From the NCBI GenBank assembly GCA_003220435.1, contig QHSL01000066.1:1-64000 (forward strand): DNA of 64,000 nt, in the 5' to 3' direction. The DNA comes from Candidatus Rokuibacteriota bacterium. GTDB lineage: Bacteria > Methylomirabilota > Methylomirabilia > Rokubacteriales > CSP1-6. The first letter of the stretch is position 1; each line of letters opens with the position of its first letter. The position numbers and the translations under genes are program-made. This document shows, in pieces, positions 60,152 to 64,000 of this stretch. Under the pieces are notes generated by a model. It was not told the origin of the DNA. It saw only the letters and a list, made by a program, of their open reading frames with translations, and did no database searches.

Positions 60152-62215
60152 CTACTTCTTGTAGAAGAACGTCACCGGCCGGGAGATCGTCGGGGTCTTG
60201 CCGTCCGGGCTGTTGTACTGCCGGGAGGGGATGTTGCCCATGTTCGTCTTGACCACGCGCACGCCCATGGAGGCCGGGCCTATGCCGATCACGCCGATGA
60301 TGAAGACCTCCTCGGCCGCGATCTTCCAGACCTCCTTACCGAGCGCGATCCGCTCCTTCTCGGGCACACCGTAGGCCTTCTTGAACTTTTCCATCAGCTC
60401 CTTCAACCGCGGGGGCGGCTCTTTCCCCTGCGTCCCGGCGGACTGGAACCATTTCGCGTAGAGCGGTCCCGAAGTCGCGACCACGGCGATCAGGTCGAAG
60501 GGGAAGACGTGGGTCGGGAACGTGAAGAGGTGCTCGCTTCCGTCGTTGTTCCACGCGGCGAGCTGCTGCTCGTTGGCGATGGTGCGCTGGATGGCGAGGC
60601 TCCGCTCCACTTCCTGGACGACGAGGTCGATGCCGATCTTCTTCCACTGCTCGCGGATCATCTCCGCGATCTGCGTGAATTGGAGAAACTGACCGCCCAA
60701 CGTCATGATCTCGATGCGCAGCCGGCCCTTGCCGTCCGTGCGCTGCCGGTAGCCCTCGGCGTCCTTCTTGGCCAGGCCGATCTTGTCGAGCATCTCGTTG
60801 GCCTTCTTGACGTCGAGCGTCGCCCACATCTTCCGGTACTGCGGCCCGGGATTGTACTTGTTGGAGTCCGCCGGCACCACCGAGCTCGGCGTGCCGGTGC
60901 CCAGCCAGAAGGTCTCGTTGATCTGGTCGCGGTCGATCCCGATCGCGAGCGCGCGCCGGAAGTCGGCCGTGTTCATCCACTTGGCGATCTCCGGGTCGGC
61001 CTCGTAGCTCAGGTTGAACTTGATGATCATGTCGCCGCCGTAGTCACCCGGATCCAGGTGGACCTTGTAGGCGCCCTTGGCCTGGTTCTCGATGAACACC
61101 GGCAGCTTGCCCAGATCGAGGTGCCGCTGCTGGAAGTCGTACTCCCCGGCGATCGCGCGCAGGTTGATGACCTCCAGGTTCTCGGCCAAGGTCAGCACCA
61201 CCCGGTCGATGTAGGGCAGCTGGTTGCCCTCGGGGTCGACGAACACGCTGTAGGGGTTGCGCTCCAGCGTCCAGGTGGGTGTGTTGCTCGGCGTGACCGT
61301 CTTCCAGGGGGTCACGACCGGCAGGTCGGAGTTCTTCGCCCAGTCGTTCTTGAACAGGAACATGCGAACCCAGCTGTCGAACTTCTCCTCCTTGACCTTC
61401 TTGTCCAGCTCCGCCTGGCCGAGGTACTTCGGGTGAAACTGCTTGAGGTAATGGGCCGGCGCGTAGCCGCCCATGCCGTTGAGACCTTGCTGGGCATGGC
61501 CGCCGATCTGGGTGGAGCCGGCCAGCACGTCGGGCAGCAGGTAGTACGGCTCCGGGAACTTGAACTTCACCGTATAGGTGTCGACCTTCTGCACCTCGCC
61601 CTGCTTGCCGTTGATCGCCATCGCCGCGGCGGGCGTGGGCACGAGGTCCTTGTTCCTGTAGATGTCCTCGAACCAGAACACGAAGTCGTCCGCGGTGAAC
61701 GGCTTGCCGTCGCTCCACTTCATCCCCCGGCGCAGCTGCAAGACGAGCGTGCGGCCACCGTCCTGCATCTCGTAGCCCTTGGCGATGTTCGGCGTGACCT
61801 TGTCGCCCGTGTAGTCCCAGAAGAGGAGGTGGTCGGGGCCCGAGCAGCAGCGGTAGCCGTTCCAGAAGTCGGCCGGGCCGGTGAAGCCGCCGCGCCAGGT
61901 GCCGCCGTACTTGCCGATCTCGTGCAGCGGTTTGATCACCAGGGGATCCTGGCCGACGCGCTCGGCCACCGGCGGCAGCTTGCCGGCCTTGACCAGTGCT
62001 GCCAGCTGAGGCGCTTCCTTCAGGGTCTTGGGGAACTTCGCGGAGTCGGTCACGACCTCCGGGCCTTCGAGCTTGCCGATCAAGCTGCTCTTGCCGACGC
62101 CCTGGGCCAGCGCCCCGGCGGCGACGACGGCGCCCAGAGCCCCCACCACGAGAGCGGCGATGAGCCGGGACCGGAATTTGCGCGTATGCGGCCTCCGCCA
62201 CCGAGGTTCCGTCAT
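60152..62215 (-). CDS. ABC substrate-binding protein, peptide/nickel family, large form
   Basis: The 687-residue protein is longer than most family-5 binding proteins (about 500-550) and belongs to a large group seen in soil bacteria. The N-terminus has arginines followed by a hydrophobic helix (residues about 13-34, ending ALAQ), a Sec or Tat export signal. Family segments include LRRGMKWSDGKPFTADDFVFWFEDIYRN, WTLERNPYSVFVDPEGNQLPYID and FRRALAIGIDRDQINETFWLG. AGGGGAGGCGTC precedes ATG. It is the first gene of the SBP-B-C-D-F operon, a complete importer of unknown oligomeric solute. Confidence 0.94.
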   Translation of the reverse strand: MTEPRWRRPHTRKFRSRLIAALVVGALGAVVAAGALAQGVGKSSLIGKLEGPEVVTDSAKFPKTLKEAPQLAALVKAGKLPPVAERVGQDPLVIKPLHEIGKYGGTWRGGFTGPADFWNGYRCCSGPDHLLFWDYTGDKVTPNIAKGYEMQDGGRTLVLQLRRGMKWSDGKPFTADDFVFWFEDIYRNKDLVPTPAAAMAINGKQGEVQKVDTYTVKFKFPEPYYLLPDVLAGSTQIGGHAQQGLNGMGGYAPAHYLKQFHPKYLGQAELDKKVKEEKFDSWVRMFLFKNDWAKNSDLPVVTPWKTVTPSNTPTWTLERNPYSVFVDPEGNQLPYIDRVVLTLAENLEVINLRAIAGEYDFQQRHLDLGKLPVFIENQAKGAYKVHLDPGDYGGDMIIKFNLSYEADPEIAKWMNTADFRRALAIGIDRDQINETFWLGTGTPSSVVPADSNKYNPGPQYRKMWATLDVKKANEMLDKIGLAKKDAEGYRQRTDGKGRLRIEIMTLGGQFLQFTQIAEMIREQWKKIGIDLVVQEVERSLAIQRTIANEQQLAAWNNDGSEHLFTFPTHVFPFDLIAVVATSGPLYAKWFQSAGTQGKEPPPRLKELMEKFKKAYGVPEKERIALGKEVWKIAAEEVFIIGVIGIGPASMGVRVVKTNMGNIPSRQYNSPDGKTPTISRPVTFFYKK

Positions 62216-62451
62216 GACGCCTCCCCTGATTTCGAGCGTTTTGGGACGGCGGGCTCGCGCCCCAGCCGGGGGCCGATTATCGAGACATTCGAGTCGCAAG
62301 TCCAGGTTGTCTTGAGAGGGGGAGTGGCCCACTACCCCTGAGATGCTCGGACTTGGCTGGAATCGCGCCGTCCCGTAAGATACGCTGCCGCCGGGCCAGG
62401 GGGCGATCGGCGTAATACTCGCGCGTCAAAATGGGAGTCGGGAGACACACC

Positions 62452-63204
62452 ATGCCAGTGTTCACGCGTCCGGATGCCGAGATCTACTACGAAGTCCACG
62501 GATCGGGGTTCCCGCTGCTGCTCTTCGCGGCCGGGGGCCTGAAGTCGCAGCTCGACTACTGGCGGCAGAGCCCGAGCAACCCGTCGGCGCCGCCCCCGTG
62601 GATGAACCCGATGGCCGATCTGAGCAGCAAGCTCACCGTGATCGGCATGGATCAGCGCAACGCCGGCAAGTCGCACGGCCTGCTGACGGAGACCCACGGC
62701 TGGCACACCTTCGCGAGCGATCATCTGGCGCTGATGGACCATCTCGGCTTCCGCCGCTTCCACGTGATGGGCGGCTGCATCGGCGGCTCGTACTGCCTGT
62801 CGCTCTGCGAGCTGGCGCCCGAGCGCATCACCGCCGCGGTCTTGCAGAACCCGATCGGCTTCCACGAGAACCGGGACACGTGGGACGACATCGTCACCGG
62901 CTTCGCCAAGAAGATGCTCGCCGAGGATTCGAGCCTGACCGAGGCCACCATCAAGAAGTTCGGTCACAACTTGTTCGGCGGCGATTTCGTCTTCTCGGTG
63001 AGCCGCGAGTTCGTGCGCCGCTGCCGCACGCCGCTCTTGCTGCAGCCGGGCACCGACAAGCCGCACCCGGCCGAGACCAGCGCCGAGATCGCGAAGCTGG
63101 CCCCGAACCTCGAGATCCAGAAGGACTGGCGCGCGCCCACGCATCTGGCCGAGTCGATCCGCCGCGTCGGCGAGTTCCTGAGCCGCAACACGCCGACAGC
63201 TTAG
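62452..63204 (+). CDS. Alpha/beta hydrolase with Cys at the nucleophile position
   Basis: The 250-residue alpha/beta hydrolase has the oxyanion-region sequence FPLLLFAAGGLKSQ and VIGMDQRNAGKS. The nucleophile elbow reads VMGGCIGGSYC, placing Cys109 where most homologues have Ser (G-x-S-x-G). Dienelactone hydrolases also use Cys. A late Asp (GTDKPHPAE) and His (APTHLAES) are candidate triad partners. GGAGACACACC before ATG fixes the start, over an upstream in-frame codon. The M20 peptidase gene starts 8 nt after its stop, so the two are probably cotranscribed. Confidence 0.88.
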   Translation: MPVFTRPDAEIYYEVHGSGFPLLLFAAGGLKSQLDYWRQSPSNPSAPPPWMNPMADLSSKLTVIGMDQRNAGKSHGLLTETHGWHTFASDHLALMDHLGFRRFHVMGGCIGGSYCLSLCELAPERITAAVLQNPIGFHENRDTWDDIVTGFAKKMLAEDSSLTEATIKKFGHNLFGGDFVFSVSREFVRRCRTPLLLQPGTDKPHPAETSAEIAKLAPNLEIQKDWRAPTHLAESIRRVGEFLSRNTPTA

Positions 63205-63212
63205 TCAGCGGC

Positions 63213-64000
63213 ATGAACGACGCGCTGACCGCGCAGACCGTCGAGCTGCTGCAGCAGCTCATCCGCAACCGGTGCGTGAACGACGGCACCGTCGCCTCCG
63301 GCCAGGAGGTGCGCACCAGCGACGTGCTGCGCGGCTATCTCGAAGGCAGCGGCCTCGACCTCGAAGTCTACGAGCCCGCCGGGGCGCCGGGCCGCACGAG
63401 CCTCGTGGCCCGCATCGAGGGCAGCGATCCGGCGGCGCCGACGCTGTGCCTGATGGGTCACACCGACGTCGTGCCGGTGACGCCCGAGCACTGGACGCGT
63501 GATCCCTTCGGCGGCGAGCTCGTGAACGGCGAGGTGTGGGGGCGCGGCGCGATCGACATGCTGAACCTGACGGCCTCCCAGGCCGTCGCCCTCAAGGCGC
63601 TGGCCCGGCGCGGGTGGCGACCGCGAGGCACGCTCGTGTATCTAGCGTGCGCCGACGAGGAGGCCGGTGGCGCGCTGGGCGCCGGCCACGTGTGCAAGCG
63701 CCACTGGGATTCGCTGCGGGCTGACTACCTGCTGACCGAGAACGGCGGCACCGTCAGCGCGCACGGCGGCGAGCTGAACGTCACCGTGCACGTCGGCGAG
63801 AAGGGCGTGGCGTGGCGCCGGCTTCGCGTGAAGGGCACCCCCGGCCACGGCTCGATGCCGTACGGCTCCGACAACGCGCTGGTCAAGGCCGCCCACGTGG
63901 TCTCGCGTCTGGCCGACTACCGGCCGGCGCCGTACCTCGACGACTTATGGCGCAACTTCGTCGGCTCGCTCGAGCTCGACCCGGCCGTCAAGGCCGCGCT
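63213..64000 (+). CDS. M20-family metallopeptidase/deacylase, 5' part (runs off window)
   Basis: The gene is open from ATG at 63213 to the right edge, giving 262 residues of an expected 430 or so. It has the M20 metal site: H83 and D85 in LMGHTDVVPV, D115 in GRGAIDM, and the general base/ligand pair E149-E150 in CADEEAGG. Members hydrolyse dipeptides, N-acyl amino acids or carbamoyl compounds using two zinc ions. The dimerisation (lid) domain begins near GEKGVAWRRLRVKGTPGHGSMP. Substrate cannot be told. Confidence 0.92.
   Translation, partial: MNDALTAQTVELLQQLIRNRCVNDGTVASGQEVRTSDVLRGYLEGSGLDLEVYEPAGAPGRTSLVARIEGSDPAAPTLCLMGHTDVVPVTPEHWTRDPFGGELVNGEVWGRGAIDMLNLTASQAVALKALARRGWRPRGTLVYLACADEEAGGALGAGHVCKRHWDSLRADYLLTENGGTVSAHGGELNVTVHVGEKGVAWRRLRVKGTPGHGSMPYGSDNALVKAAHVVSRLADYRPAPYLDDLWRNFVGSLELDPAVKAA

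Noticed and set aside
59519-62341. A 940-codon open frame on the plus strand opposite the opp/dpp permease and binding-protein genes
   Set aside because: It is antisense to clear ABC transporter genes and has no domain or ribosome-binding site.

Overview
The window is high-GC chromosomal DNA from a bacterium that often starts genes with GTG and packs operons with ATGA/GTGA overlaps. The mix points to an uncultured soil or subsurface lineage such as Candidatus Rokubacteria (Methylomirabilota): a bacterial proteasome ATPase, many solute-binding proteins and ABC transporters, amidases, F420/FMN luciferase-like oxidoreductases, protocatechuate cleavage, and several selenocysteine genes. That assignment is inferred from gene content; there is no rRNA or other phylogenetic marker, and I saw no tRNA, CRISPR array, prophage or insertion sequence.

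The most striking content is a selenium theme. Three genes are open only if an in-frame TGA is read as selenocysteine: a UGSC-family protein (6012-6545, minus), a GrdB-like glycine/betaine reductase selenoprotein followed by a GrdE-like partner (15438-18090, minus), and a DsbA-like protein whose CPWC motif has become UPWC (55203-55826, plus). Each TGA lies in a U-x-x-C redox motif and is followed by an 8-bp hairpin whose loop begins 18-20 nt downstream, as expected of a bacterial SECIS element. A fourth gene encodes YqeC (48910-49671), an accessory factor of selenium-dependent molybdenum hydroxylases. No sel genes are in the window.

Layout. 1-2.2 kb: C-terminus of the proteasome ATPase, a D-2-hydroxyacid dehydrogenase and an amidohydrolase. 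2.3-6 kb: small secreted protein, luciferase-like monooxygenase, SnoaL/NTF2-like protein, and a duplicated PHYHY-motif protein. 6-8.5 kb: coupled dienelactone hydrolase-unknown-UGSC operon. 8.6-10.6 kb: secreted or membrane-anchored proteins. 11.2-15.3 kb: histidine kinase, NtrC-type regulator, lipoprotein protease and a DUF1344-like protein. 15.4-22.8 kb: grdB-grdE divergent from a complete branched-chain amino-acid-type (liv) ABC operon. 22.8-28.7 kb: peptide-type binding protein, broken amidase, second binding protein, reductive-dehalogenase-like Fe-S protein, small monooxygenase-like protein. 28.7-31.3 kb: pcaH-pcaG-pcaB. 31.3-35.7 kb: VapBC, SMP-30 lactonase, cupin, YaiI, lipoprotein, amidase. 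35.7-43.8 kb: leuC-leuD, peroxiredoxin, PutA, amidase. 43.8-47.9 kb: secreted lectin-like protein and a three-gene dpp-type transporter. 48-55.8 kb: HpcH aldolase, YqeC, phosphotriesterase-like, DHP-decarboxylase-like, two beta-propellers, VOC, F420 oxidoreductase, Sec-DsbA. 55.8-62.2 kb: complete five-gene opp/dpp operon. 62.4-64 kb: alpha/beta hydrolase with a Cys nucleophile and a truncated M20 peptidase.

Together the genes describe a heterotroph that imports amino acids, peptides and other small solutes, opens amides, lactones and aromatic rings (protocatechuate, proline, hydroxy acids), and uses selenocysteine-based thiol redox chemistry in several enzymes.
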